A DNA stretch of 64,000 bases from Spirosoma oryzae (lineage in GTDB: Bacteria; Bacteroidota; Bacteroidia; Cytophagales; Spirosomataceae): positions 62,001-126,000 of the forward strand of contig NZ_PVTE01000001.1 of assembly GCF_003002825.1 (NCBI RefSeq), written 5' to 3'. The notes beneath the pieces were generated by a model. It was not told the DNA's origin, searched no databases, and saw only the letters and a program-made list of their open reading frames with translations. Below are positions 7,860-16,650 of this stretch, piece by piece. The translations under genes and the position numbers were made by a program. Positions within the stretch are counted from its first letter, which is position 1, and the number at the start of each line of letters is the position of its first letter.

Positions 7860-9521
7860 CTACTGGTTATAGAGGGTTTTGACCTCATCCTGTGTAATGG
7901 CCCGTTTGTAAATGCGGATATCATCCAGTGCGCCGTAGAAATAGCTGGGTATTTGCTGGCTCTGCGCGCCGAATTTCAGATCGCCACCCGGACACTGATC
8001 AAGGCTGCTGGCGGGTAAATCATCGGTAGTGGCCAGCAAGGCTCCATCGTAGTACATCCGGGCCGACCGACCGCTATAGGTTAGCACTACGTGGTGCCAG
8101 GTGTTGACAGCCAGTTTAGAATCGATGGGGAAGGTTTGCCAGCCAACACCCGGTTGACAATTGCTATTCTGTTTGATGTCGGTATTGATCGTAATATTAC
8201 CGGCAATAGTTTCGCTGGGCTTGATCAGCGAACTGTACATTTCCGCACTACCGTCGGAAAAGCGCGATTTGTTGTAGATCTGCATCCGGCGATCGACAGT
8301 CGTTGGCTTGATCCAGATGCTGATCGAAAGAGTCGTTGGCCGGAGCGTACTGTTTTCGGCCATGTAGAAATAGCTTCCGGTGCCATTGAGCATGATCGCC
8401 GAGTTGGCCCGTCCTTTTCGGTCAGCCGTAAACGTGGGGTTGTTGACCAGAATCGCGTTGTTGTTATTACCACTAGCATCGAGCAGTGACTGATCGGTAA
8501 ACGATACCGACGCAATCAGATCCTGTGCCACCGTATCGATTTGTGTCTTGAACGAACTGACATCGCTATAAATGATCCCGGACGATGATTTGACGTAAGC
8601 CCGGTAATTGTACATGGTGTTCGGCGTCAGATTCGTCAGGTTGACGGTGGTGTTGGCACCGATCGACGGATTGCTTACCTGAACCGTTTGCGCATTGGTT
8701 ACGTCAGGCGCGTTGGTCGTCGACGAGTAGCAGATGCCGTATTCCACCGCAGCCGGACTGCCGGGGCTGGCCAGCACAAAGCCAACCGTAGCCGAGGTGA
8801 TGGCGGCCGTAGCGGCATTCGTATTGATCGACACCACCGGATTGGCTCCCGTGCGGACCATCTTGACGTCGCTGAAAGCTGTTTTTATCGCTGAATTAAT
8901 CGCGAAGGCCCGGACGTAGTACAGTGTGTTGGAGCTGAGGGCCGTGGCGGAGAGGGGTACCGCAACGTTTACCGAAGCGGAAAGTGGTCCCTGAACGGTA
9001 GCGTCTTTACCCGGCTCCGGCTGTGTGTTCGTTGTTGAATAACAGATACCGTACTGCGTGATGGTGGCGTTGCCGGTGGATGTGATGGTAACGGGCAAGG
9101 TAGCCGAGTTCAGGGATACGGTTGTTGGGTCCTGCAAACTGACCGAGGGAGCCACCGCATCGCTGACCGTCAGGGAGCGAATGATCGTCGTTTCGGAACT
9201 GCTACCGCAGGAGTTGGCCAACGTAGCCCGCACCGTATACGTACCCGAGGTTGCGTAGGTCTGCATAGCGGTCAGGCCGGTCGTTACGGTGGAACTACCG
9301 TTACCGAAATCCCAGCTTACGTTATCGATGGTGCCGCTGCTGCTGCCAATGGAAAAACTGACCTGGCGCTGCTGGATGCTAGCCTCGATCGTGCCGGACG
9401 GCTTTTCGCAGTTGCGTTTAACCTTTCTGCCGGGCAGGTCCCAGGGCTCGCAGGCCCACAGCAGGGTGCCGAGCAGCAATAGCGACAGTCCGGCGTAGAG
9501 AGAAGAATAAAATCGGTTCAT
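7860..9521 (-). CDS. Lipoprotein with PKD, fibronectin-III-like and LamG domains
   Basis: This 553-aa surface-type lipoprotein has a signal peptide with lipobox-like LLWAC and acylated Cys at about residue 24. A PKD domain lies at about 45-120 (NVSWDFGNGSSTVTTG, YATSGTYTVRATLANSC). Two fibronectin-like modules at about 125-325 share the repeat YGICYSTTN/YGICYSSTTN and LSSNTLYYVRAFA/LTPNTMYNYRAYV. A LamG/concanavalin-like domain occupies about 335-550 (LSISIWIKPTT, HHVVLTYSGRSARMYYDG, GALDDIRIYKRAIT). It has no enzymatic motif and probably binds glycan or protein. It is the last gene of the kinase/caspase operon, 45 bp after the TPR gene. Confidence 0.85.
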   Translation of the reverse strand: MNRFYSSLYAGLSLLLLGTLLWACEPWDLPGRKVKRNCEKPSGTIEASIQQRQVSFSIGSSSGTIDNVSWDFGNGSSTVTTGLTAMQTYATSGTYTVRATLANSCGSSSETTIIRSLTVSDAVAPSVSLQDPTTVSLNSATLPVTITSTGNATITQYGICYSTTNTQPEPGKDATVQGPLSASVNVAVPLSATALSSNTLYYVRAFAINSAIKTAFSDVKMVRTGANPVVSINTNAATAAITSATVGFVLASPGSPAAVEYGICYSSTTNAPDVTNAQTVQVSNPSIGANTTVNLTNLTPNTMYNYRAYVKSSSGIIYSDVSSFKTQIDTVAQDLIASVSFTDQSLLDASGNNNNAILVNNPTFTADRKGRANSAIMLNGTGSYFYMAENSTLRPTTLSISIWIKPTTVDRRMQIYNKSRFSDGSAEMYSSLIKPSETIAGNITINTDIKQNSNCQPGVGWQTFPIDSKLAVNTWHHVVLTYSGRSARMYYDGALLATTDDLPASSLDQCPGGDLKFGAQSQQIPSYFYGALDDIRIYKRAITQDEVKTLYNQ

Positions 9522-9566
9522 AGCGAAGCCAGTACATGCTGGCGATTGAGGTGAGCTGGATAGGAA

Positions 9567-10469
9567 TTAGAAGCCGCGACGCAGGGTTAAGCCCCATGAC
9601 TCGGTAGCGGGGTGAACCTGCCAGGCAGTCGGTTTAGCTTTCGGTTTTCTGACCAGTAAATAGACTTCGGCCAGCGTGGCAACGGCCGCCACACCTACAC
9701 AGGCTTTGAACAGCCCGGTCTTGCTTGCGGCTACCTGGGCTGCATCATAAGCGTCCTGGTACTGTCGGTTCAGATCGTCAGGGCCAATGCTGCCGCTATT
9801 GGTTGGGTCAGCGGTCTGGCCAAGTTGAATTACTGCGTTTCGCTTGTTCTGAAAGTCGCTGTGGAGAAAAGCAGCGTAAGCGGCTGCACCAACGGCTACC
9901 GCCCCCGTTGCGACTTTCAACCCAATGCGTTTCGACGGAGGAGGGTTAAGGATGCGGTTGATATTGTCCAGCTGAAGCTGAATCGTGCCTTGCCGGGTGG
10001 TGGTGTAACTCAGCGCCTGCTGATACTGACTGCGGGCTTCGGCATACCGTTTCTGATTGAACAGCGTATTGCCTTGCCGTTCGTAATAATCGGCCAGTTG
10101 CGCTTTCGTAACCGCATCGTTGGCATTGACCGTCAGCAGTTGCTTGTACAGGTTAACCGCGTCGGCACCTTTTCCCTGCTGAAGTGCGTCGTCGGCCTGC
10201 TGACGCAATGACAGCCCCCGCGTGCAGTTGTCGATTTGCTCCTTGGCGTACGGGTCATTCTCAAAATTGGGCACCAGCAGGCAGTTCTGGTATTGTCGCC
10301 GGGCTTCCAGATACCGGCCTTCCCGGTACAGGTCATCCCCCTTTTTTTTGTACCGATCGTATTCGTCGTCGGCACGGGTAGTGATAACATGGTAAGAGTC
10401 CGTTGCCCAGGTTGCCCGGATAGTCGGCGCTGCCAGCAGCAGTAGGAGAAGAAGTACTGGTTTCTTCAT
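9567..10469 (-). CDS. Exported TPR protein with C-terminal membrane segments
   Basis: This 300-aa protein starts with a signal peptide (KKPVLLLLLLLAAPTIRATW). TPR motifs fill about residues 35-165: KKKGDDLYREGRYLEARRQY, QQGKGADAVNLYKQLL and YERQGNTLFNQKRYAEARSQ. Two hydrophobic stretches follow at about 185-202 (VATGAVAVGAAAYAAFL) and 255-270 (CVGVAAVATLAEVYLLV). It probably scaffolds a complex at the envelope. It lies 9 bp after the kinase gene, whose C-terminus also has TPR-like repeats, so the two may act together. Confidence 0.75.
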   Translation of the reverse strand: MKKPVLLLLLLLAAPTIRATWATDSYHVITTRADDEYDRYKKKGDDLYREGRYLEARRQYQNCLLVPNFENDPYAKEQIDNCTRGLSLRQQADDALQQGKGADAVNLYKQLLTVNANDAVTKAQLADYYERQGNTLFNQKRYAEARSQYQQALSYTTTRQGTIQLQLDNINRILNPPPSKRIGLKVATGAVAVGAAAYAAFLHSDFQNKRNAVIQLGQTADPTNSGSIGPDDLNRQYQDAYDAAQVAASKTGLFKACVGVAAVATLAEVYLLVRKPKAKPTAWQVHPATESWGLTLRRGF

Positions 10470-10478
10470 AAGATGAGG

Positions 10479-12509
10479 TTATAAATTGGCAATACACTGT
10501 TTGATTCGGGCGCGTACATCGGGCGTGTCTTTCAGGCTCTGTGCCACTTTGTACCACTCCATCGCTCCTTCAAATTCTTCGTTATCAACAAATTTGGCCG
10601 CTCTCGCCATGTACGTCGCGTAAGCTGCTTCGGCCCTGGCAGTGCTCAGGTCATGCTGACGGGCCAGGGTACCGGCTTCCGAAAAGTTGCTAATAGCTTT
10701 GGCTTTGTGGTTACCGTTCGAAATAGCTTTCATGCCGCTTTCGACTAGCTGATCGTAGCTTTCCTGAAACGCCGACAGGTCCTTTTTCTTCTCGGCAACG
10801 GGTTCGGCCACGGCAGCAGGCGCGACGGTGGCTGGTGACTCCGCAACGAATGGTTGCGCAGCTGGCGGTTGCCCTTGCGAACCGGACTCAACGGGTTTAC
10901 CCCCCGCTTTCAGCGCCTTTTCGCGCAGCAACCAGGCATCCTGCCGGTTGGGTAGCAACTGGAGTGCGCTGGTTGTCAGTACGATAGTTTGGGTAAAATC
11001 GCGTTGTGCAAATGCCTTGCGGGCCTTTACCAGTGCCACATCGACCCGCTTGTTGAGCAGTTCGGCCGAACTATTGACGTCGGCTGACGGCGATACAATA
11101 GTGGGCGCATTGATAGCCGGTTTTTTCGTACCCGATGCCCCGATGCCCATACCGCCAGCCGTTACCGGATTGACCGTTGAGCTATCCCGTTTGGCCGTGA
11201 TTGCCGACGGCAACTGACGAAACGATGTGTAGTAAATCAGTACTCCGCCGACGCCCAGCGCCACGGGGGCGATAAGCTGCCACGGTAGTCGACGCGTCAC
11301 GGTCGTTCCCACTTGGCTGGTGCGGGGTGGACTGGGGACCGATGGGATTGGGGCCGGCGCAGGGTCGGTTCGCTCGGGTGCTACCGGTAGTGGAGTCGGT
11401 ATCGGAGCCGCGTATACGTCGGTGGGTAAGTCGGCCTGGTACAGGTCGGTCTGCTCGGCAATGGCTGTCGGTGCGGGGGGCGCTGGACGGCTGAGCTGAC
11501 TGGTGCAAAAGGCAAAGCCTTCGACGGCCTCCGGCAACTGATCGCGTTGGATGAGAATCTGCTCGTACGTTTGTAACGCACCGGCATAATCACGTTGCTC
11601 GACTTGCTGCCGGGCGGTTGCCAGCAGAGCCGGTATGTTATCGAGCAAATCTAGCAGTTCATCTTCTTTCCGAACCCGGTCGTGAATGTCGCGAACCAGA
11701 CAGCGCCGAATCATGCGCTGATACGGTTCGTCGATACGGTCGAGTTGGTCGGGCAACCGGGCGGTCATGATTTTTCGCTCAACTGTTCGACGGACGGCTT
11801 GCTCGCTAGTGTCCTGCTTATCGGCCAGAAACGGCTTTTCGCCGGTTAGAATTTCGTACAGAATGACACCAAATGCCCACAGGTCCAGGTTGAAGCTGAC
11901 CCGGCTTCCTTCGATTTGCTCCGGTGCTTTGTAGGACGGCGTACCACGCCCATCGCTCAGGTCGAAATCAGAACTGTCCAGCTCATCGCTGCTGACGAGT
12001 TTACTCAGTCCAAAGTCGGCGATCTTGGGAATGAGCCGACCCGCATTGTCGCGCGAGATCAGAATGTTGGCCGGCTTGAAATCACGGTGAACGATACGGT
12101 GCCGGTGCAGGTGCTGGAGGCCGAGCAGAATTCCCCGGCTCAGGTCGTTGATCTGCGTGGTCGTCAGCTGATGCTGCCGTAACAGGTCGGCCAGGTTACC
12201 ATCCGGGTAGTACTTCATGATGGCGAAATCGCTGATGCCGGTATCGGTTTCCAGTCGATAACAGGCATCGTACCGGGCGATATTTGCCTGCCGGGGTATG
12301 CGCTGCGCCAGCTCGACCTCCGCTTTCAGCGACTTGGTATCGTTGCCTTTAAACTCGCTGATCTTGATGGCAACCCATTCGGTTTCCAACTGATCCTCCA
12401 CTTTGACGACGCGCCCGTACGAACCACTGCCCAGCAACATGGCCGGGTCGCCGGGGCGAATCGGGTACCGCTGTCTGAACGTCTGGAACGAGGTAAATGG
12501 TTGACTCAT
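10479..12509 (-). CDS. Transmembrane Ser/Thr protein kinase with C-terminal TPR-like region
   Basis: This 676-aa protein has a full Hanks-type kinase domain at about residues 20-290: glycine loop GSGSYGRVV (27-35), VAIK Lys49, HRDFKPAN with Asp143 and Asn148, ADFG with Asp165, and GTPSYKAPE in the activation segment. The loop residue after HRD is Phe rather than Leu, but all catalytic residues are intact. A Pro/Ala-rich linker (about 335-405) holds TDLYQADLPTDVY and leads to one membrane helix near 410-430 (LIAPVALGVGGVLIYYT). The outer part has TPR-like repeats (FAQRDFTQTIVLTTSALQLL, EFEGAMEWYKVAQSL). It should phosphorylate cytoplasmic partners, with the FHA proteins as readers and the PP2C as eraser. 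Confidence 0.92.
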   Translation of the reverse strand: MSQPFTSFQTFRQRYPIRPGDPAMLLGSGSYGRVVKVEDQLETEWVAIKISEFKGNDTKSLKAEVELAQRIPRQANIARYDACYRLETDTGISDFAIMKYYPDGNLADLLRQHQLTTTQINDLSRGILLGLQHLHRHRIVHRDFKPANILISRDNAGRLIPKIADFGLSKLVSSDELDSSDFDLSDGRGTPSYKAPEQIEGSRVSFNLDLWAFGVILYEILTGEKPFLADKQDTSEQAVRRTVERKIMTARLPDQLDRIDEPYQRMIRRCLVRDIHDRVRKEDELLDLLDNIPALLATARQQVEQRDYAGALQTYEQILIQRDQLPEAVEGFAFCTSQLSRPAPPAPTAIAEQTDLYQADLPTDVYAAPIPTPLPVAPERTDPAPAPIPSVPSPPRTSQVGTTVTRRLPWQLIAPVALGVGGVLIYYTSFRQLPSAITAKRDSSTVNPVTAGGMGIGASGTKKPAINAPTIVSPSADVNSSAELLNKRVDVALVKARKAFAQRDFTQTIVLTTSALQLLPNRQDAWLLREKALKAGGKPVESGSQGQPPAAQPFVAESPATVAPAAVAEPVAEKKKDLSAFQESYDQLVESGMKAISNGNHKAKAISNFSEAGTLARQHDLSTARAEAAYATYMARAAKFVDNEEFEGAMEWYKVAQSLKDTPDVRARIKQCIANL

Positions 12510-12519
12510 AGGTACTGGG

Positions 12520-13296
12520 TCATGGGTGTGATACGACTAACTGGTCGGAGAAATGACCAAAAAAAACGGGTGCCTGCCGCCCGCTTGTCAGCGACTGGAC
12601 GCGGGGCGAGACGTAGCGATGCAATTCACGAATCGTGACCAAGTGATCGCGATTCTGATCGGCCCGTCCGGCAAGTCCATCCAGCAGGTAGTGGGTAAAC
12701 GCGCCCCCTTCCAGCCGCCCGGCTTCAACCGCTGATTCCGTCGACCGGCTCGCCAGCAGCATCGCTACGTTGCCCGACTGAGGTAAGCCGCTGATGACGG
12801 CCCGCGTAGGGCTAACCGCCGTCTGTCGGGTCATACTCCCTGATAGGCAAGCGTCGGCAATGCACAACTTCGTGTTGGCTCCCGATCGAAAAAAAGCTTG
12901 CTTGACGGCGCTGTGTGGGAGATAGCTGCTTGTCAGGCCGGGGCTTCCGTCGTACGGTACGAAACTGTCGGGCAGGCCGTGACCGGAGAAGTAAAAAATA
13001 ACCCGGTCGACCGGGGTGGCCCGTTGAAAAAGTGTGAGTGCCTGTTGGATGGCCGATTGGGTCGCCTGTCGGTTCGTTAGTAGCCGTAGCTGACTGGCGG
13101 CTACCTGACCGCCCGCTTTGCTTCGCAGAAAGGCCGCAAATCGGCGGGCGTCGCGATCGGCAAACCGTAAGTCGCCCGTGCGGTTCGACAGCCGTTCGTA
13201 GTCGGCAATGCCCACAACAACAGCGTACGTCTTTCCCGTTGGTGGAGACGAGGGGCTGCCGAGTAGCCAAAGGCCAAGTAACAGGGTATAAATCAT
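12520..13296 (-). CDS. Caspase-fold cysteine peptidase (peptidase C14 family)
   Basis: This 258-aa protein has a short hydrophobic N-terminus (IYTLLLGLWLLGSP), probably a signal peptide or anchor, then a caspase-like p20 domain. The opening strand is YAVVVGIADY (24-33). The catalytic His106 lies in IFYFSGHG and the catalytic Cys150 in CIADACLSG, so the dyad is intact. ASRSTESAVE and the GAFTHYLLDGL segment are typical of prokaryotic caspase homologues. Its start overlaps the PP2C stop (ATGA), so the two are coupled. Targets are unknown. If exported, it would act on the envelope side, where the kinase TPR domain and the lipoprotein reside. Confidence 0.9.
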   Translation of the reverse strand: MIYTLLLGLWLLGSPSSPPTGKTYAVVVGIADYERLSNRTGDLRFADRDARRFAAFLRSKAGGQVAASQLRLLTNRQATQSAIQQALTLFQRATPVDRVIFYFSGHGLPDSFVPYDGSPGLTSSYLPHSAVKQAFFRSGANTKLCIADACLSGSMTRQTAVSPTRAVISGLPQSGNVAMLLASRSTESAVEAGRLEGGAFTHYLLDGLAGRADQNRDHLVTIRELHRYVSPRVQSLTSGRQAPVFFGHFSDQLVVSHP

Positions 13297-14096
13297 TGGG
13301 CGAAAAGAGCGTTGCGCAACGGTTCGGTCGTCAGAGTATGGCGAACGGAAATCAGATAACCCGAGTAATTGTCCCGTGCTTTGCCAGTGCAGGCCGCCAG
13401 GAGTGTCTGGAGTTTCGTTTGATCGGAGAAACCCGCGCCCAGCGTCGTCGTTAGCATGTCGTCATCGATGCACTCGCTGACCCCGTCCGTACACAGAAAG
13501 AAGTAATCGCCGGCCCGAACGTCGGTCAACGTTACCGCGTCGGGCATCGGCATCAGCGTGCTGTCCCGACCAGCCTCGGCCACGACGGCCCGGCTCAATC
13601 GGTTGCGCCACGGATGGGTTTGCGCCTGTTCGGCCGTGATGATGCCATCCGCTACCATATCCAGCACCTGCCGGTGGTCCTGCGTCCGAAAGAGAATTGC
13701 TCCGTCACGAATCTGGTACACCCGACTGTCGCCGAGGTGCGCTACCGTGGCCCCCGCATTGTGAAACTGAAGCAGCGCCAGCGTAGACCCCATCCGGCCA
13801 ACCAGTGGATTCGCCGTCAGGTAGGCGTGATACGCCTGCCCGGTCTGCCCCAGCGCCGTACGGAGATGAACGGAATCGAAGGGAGGGAAATCCATCGCCC
13901 GCGCATAGTCGGCAATGCTTTCGCAGAGTAACTGACTGGCGATTTCTCCCTTGTCGGCTCCGCCCATACCATCGCATACCAGAAACAGGTTGGATGCCTC
14001 CGTCGACCCGTCTACCGGTGGGTACAGGGCATCCTGGTTGATCGTACGCTGACCAATGCAGGAGAAGCCGATGGGCTGATTGAGTTGAATCGTCAT
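13293..14096 (-). CDS. PP2C-family Ser/Thr protein phosphatase
   Basis: This 267-aa protein is a single PP2C domain. Metal-binding and catalytic motifs are in order: RTINQDA (18-24), LVCDGMGG (about 39-46), GSTLALL, AHLGDSRVY, QDHRQV, FLCTDGVSE and DNYSGYLI. It should reverse phosphorylation by the kinase encoded two genes downstream. It lacks a signal peptide, in line with a cytoplasmic site. It is packed between the FHA gene (3 bp gap) and the caspase gene (4 bp overlap). Confidence 0.93.
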   Translation of the reverse strand: MTIQLNQPIGFSCIGQRTINQDALYPPVDGSTEASNLFLVCDGMGGADKGEIASQLLCESIADYARAMDFPPFDSVHLRTALGQTGQAYHAYLTANPLVGRMGSTLALLQFHNAGATVAHLGDSRVYQIRDGAILFRTQDHRQVLDMVADGIITAEQAQTHPWRNRLSRAVVAEAGRDSTLMPMPDAVTLTDVRAGDYFFLCTDGVSECIDDDMLTTTLGAGFSDQTKLQTLLAACTGKARDNYSGYLISVRHTLTTEPLRNALFAQ

Positions 14097-14099
14097 GGC

Positions 14100-14702
14100 C
14101 TATTGCGTACGGTCGGGGTTGTAATCCAGTTCTACGCGGTAGGTCGCGAGCATCGCCGGATTGATGGTGTAGGGGACGAGTCGAAAGGCATCGACCCCCC
14201 CCAGCGTGAGGATATCGTCGCCCGTAACGTCGATTTGTTCGGATGGGCGTAACGCACTGCCATTGACCTGCGTACCATTAAGGCTGGGCATGCTGGCCTG
14301 CGTAGTCGGATCGGCCGCGCCATCCTGCAACTGATAACGCAGTCGGCCCGACCAGGTATCAAACGTAACAGTCAGCGTGCAGTGTCGTCGGCTGATGTAG
14401 CACCGACCCTCGTGCAGATACCGCTCGACCCGCACCTGCGCCGTGTCGCCTGTTCCGATCACATTGGCACCGAACCGCAGCGGGTACGCCAGATCCGGGC
14501 TTACCGAATGCCGTAGCTCCCCAAAGCCGGGTAGTCCCTGCACAATGGCGGGGTCGTACTGAAAGGCCGTCGCTAGTAGGTTAGTCGCCCCGCAGCCCGT
14601 GTGCGAGCATACGATCGACCCGCGCTGAACGTCGGCCGGGCGGACCATAATCCGCCGGCCACACTGTTGACACGTAATGAGTGAGGTTTTAGCCGTACTC
14701 AT
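14100..14702 (-). CDS. FHA domain protein with N-terminal zinc ribbon
   Basis: This 200-aa protein starts with a zinc-ribbon-like segment (CQQCGRRIMV, then CSHTGC, residues 11-37). A forkhead-associated domain follows at about 75-190 with phosphothreonine-pocket motifs NVIGTGDTAQVRV, CYISRRHCTL and LNGTQVNG. FHA domains bind phosphothreonine peptides, so this is a likely reader of the neighbouring kinase. The start overlaps the previous stop by 4 bp. Confidence 0.85.
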   Translation of the reverse strand: MSTAKTSLITCQQCGRRIMVRPADVQRGSIVCSHTGCGATNLLATAFQYDPAIVQGLPGFGELRHSVSPDLAYPLRFGANVIGTGDTAQVRVERYLHEGRCYISRRHCTLTVTFDTWSGRLRYQLQDGAADPTTQASMPSLNGTQVNGSALRPSEQIDVTGDDILTLGGVDAFRLVPYTINPAMLATYRVELDYNPDRTQ

Positions 14703-15661
14703 GCCCGGTGATCGTCCATATCGTCGACGTTACCGTCGTTGATGTACGTGTCGTCAGTTGTGTCGACATCGTCATCGGGTTCCTGGCTGTCGATCGACTC
14801 GTCGGACTCGCTGGGTGCGTCGCTGATCGACGTGGCCGGGCTGTCCATCGTATCGGATTCCAGGATCGAATCGACAATTTCCTTCGACATGCTTTCTTCA
14901 AGGCCCTGGTTGAACTGGTCGACGCTCAAGACAATCGAGTGATCGAGCCGCTCCACGGCCATCAGCTGATCGGTGAGGGCATCGTACCGAAAAATGGTAT
15001 CCAGCCCATCGTCGCCCTGCGCATCCACGACGCGATACACGTTGCCGTCATTACCTTCCAGCACGACCGTGTCGATGACGCCGTCGTGGTCGAAATCGAG
15101 CCCCATTACGCGTTGCCCGTTCAGATGCCCTTCGACCAGCGTTGGCTCGGTTTCGGTGGTCTGCGTTTCGGTTTTGGCGGAGTGAGACTGCGCTTGATGA
15201 GTCGATTTCACCGGCAGTTTTTCCTGCATGATGTGTTCAAGAAACTCCTGCCGCTGGTCTAGTGACAGACTGTCCCATTCTTCTTTGTGAAGCGTGTTGT
15301 ACCAGCGGCCCTGCCAACTGAAGACACCCCCCATACCGACTTCATCGCGGGCAGCGGCAAAGGCCTGCTCAAACGACATCGCGTTGGTCACCTTGCCGGC
15401 TACGTCGATGTCCTCGGGTAGTGTGATGGCGGGATTCGGTTCAGAAGCAACTGCGTCGCCAGGATTGTCAGGCGTCGTGTCTGGTTCACCTGTGCCACTA
15501 TTGGCAATCAGAATGCCGCCACCGGTCAGGAGCAGGGCGGCCGCTGAAATGCCAAGCATCCGTTTCCGGTTTACAGATGGAGTAGAAGGCGCAGGAGTAG
15601 GCGTCGGGGTCATGGGATAAAGGTCGGTTGGTAAATCGGTTGCGGGTGTGAGCTGACTCAT
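14699..15661 (-). CDS. Single-pass acidic membrane protein of unknown function
   Basis: This 320-aa protein from the ATG at 15661 is not assigned to a family. The N-terminal 40 residues hold TPATDLPTDLYPMTPTPT, which resembles the juxtamembrane TDLYQADLPTDVY of the kinase. One membrane helix follows (about 33-53, ISAAALLLTGGGILIANSG). The outer part has GVFSWQGRWYNTLHKEEW, an EF-hand-like loop (LDFDHDGVIDTVVLEG) and a very acidic tail (about 270-318) of Asp, Glu and Ser. The shared Thr-rich motif on the cytoplasmic side could be a phosphorylation site and FHA docking point; this is inference. Confidence 0.6.
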   Translation of the reverse strand: MSQLTPATDLPTDLYPMTPTPTPAPSTPSVNRKRMLGISAAALLLTGGGILIANSGTGEPDTTPDNPGDAVASEPNPAITLPEDIDVAGKVTNAMSFEQAFAAARDEVGMGGVFSWQGRWYNTLHKEEWDSLSLDQRQEFLEHIMQEKLPVKSTHQAQSHSAKTETQTTETEPTLVEGHLNGQRVMGLDFDHDGVIDTVVLEGNDGNVYRVVDAQGDDGLDTIFRYDALTDQLMAVERLDHSIVLSVDQFNQGLEESMSKEIVDSILESDTMDSPATSISDAPSESDESIDSQEPDDDVDTTDDTYINDGNVDDMDDHRA

Positions 15662-15727
15662 GGTATCAATGCGATTAGTTTCGACTCTATCGTCGGATGC
15701 GCGAAAAGGTGAATGGACGGCCAGCAA

Positions 15728-16516
15728 TCAGTGTACCCAGATAGCCTGACAACGGCGGCAGGTTTTCTGCTGGGCCAGCATGTCCCACTCACGGGTACCG
15801 AACGGATCGCGGCAGGCGGCATTGGGGCAGCGATACCGGTCCCGGTATTCCTTGTCGATGAGTTCCAACTTCTCGTCTGTCGACAGAAAGGTCGAGCAAA
15901 GGGTAGGAACCAGCACACTCAGTCCCGCGCTTGACATAACCTGAAGGAGGGAGAGGGCTGTACCACCCGATGCGACAACGGCGCTGATACCCACGACCGA
16001 CGACAGAATGACGCTGCCCGTACGGATCATTTTTTCGCGCTGCCGGCAGGCTCTCTTGAGTTGTGGGTATTGCCGGTATACTGATTCAAGCGCGGCAAAA
16101 TCGGACGAGAAATCGAGTGGTACCTGTTTGGAAGAACCGACCGACTCCGGCTGGTGGGAGACGATGGGGGCAGAGGGTGGAGCTACGCTGACTGGGGCGG
16201 TTTCCCGTACCTGAGCCAGCAGGTCGTCAATCGACAGCGTTGTGTCTGCCAACTGAATCGTGTTGGTCCGATCGACAAACTTGCGCGTGATACGGACGCC
16301 GTCGACAAATGTCCCGTTCTTGCTATTGAGGTCTTCCAGTAAAAAGGTGGAAGGAGTGCACGCAGTCAGCCGGGCGTGCTGGCCACTGACCCGGCTGTCT
16401 GGTACGATGATCGTATTGTTCAGCGACCGACCAACTGTATGGCTGGTTAACTGACTTAACTGATCAATTAGAGCGTATAGCTGTTGATCCTGACCGGATA
16501 GGAGCGAGGCATTCAC
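15728..16516 (-). CDS. FHA domain membrane protein with C-terminal zinc ribbon
   Basis: This 262-aa protein starts at a GTG, with an in-frame stop just upstream and no ATG between. It heads the operon. The FHA domain is at about residues 26-95 (TVGRSLNNTIIV, RVSGQHARL, DLNSKNGTFVDG). A linker leads to a hydrophobic region at about 168-210 that can form two membrane helices (VILSSVVGISAVVASGG, LQVMSSAGLSVLVPTLC). A zinc ribbon closes the protein (CPNAAC and CRRC). It probably brings phosphorylated partners to the membrane. Confidence 0.85.
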   Translation of the reverse strand: MNASLLSGQDQQLYALIDQLSQLTSHTVGRSLNNTIIVPDSRVSGQHARLTACTPSTFLLEDLNSKNGTFVDGVRITRKFVDRTNTIQLADTTLSIDDLLAQVRETAPVSVAPPSAPIVSHQPESVGSSKQVPLDFSSDFAALESVYRQYPQLKRACRQREKMIRTGSVILSSVVGISAVVASGGTALSLLQVMSSAGLSVLVPTLCSTFLSTDEKLELIDKEYRDRYRCPNAACRDPFGTREWDMLAQQKTCRRCQAIWVH

Positions 16517-16650
16517 GAGTGCGGATTGTTAGGAATAGTGCGGAACTATCGGGCAATCTACACAAGTATTTGCGGTGTCCTCTACCCATATAGTAGATTT
16601 ATGGGCTGGCAGTTAGCCAACGGTCGTCGGGGGCGGAGGGCCCAAGCTTA

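Noticed and set aside
12070-12100. HRDFKP in place of HRDLKP as a sign of a pseudokinase.
   Set aside because: The Gly loop, VAIK Lys, HRD Asp, following Asn, DFG and APE are all present; a Leu-to-Phe change there is tolerated in active kinases.
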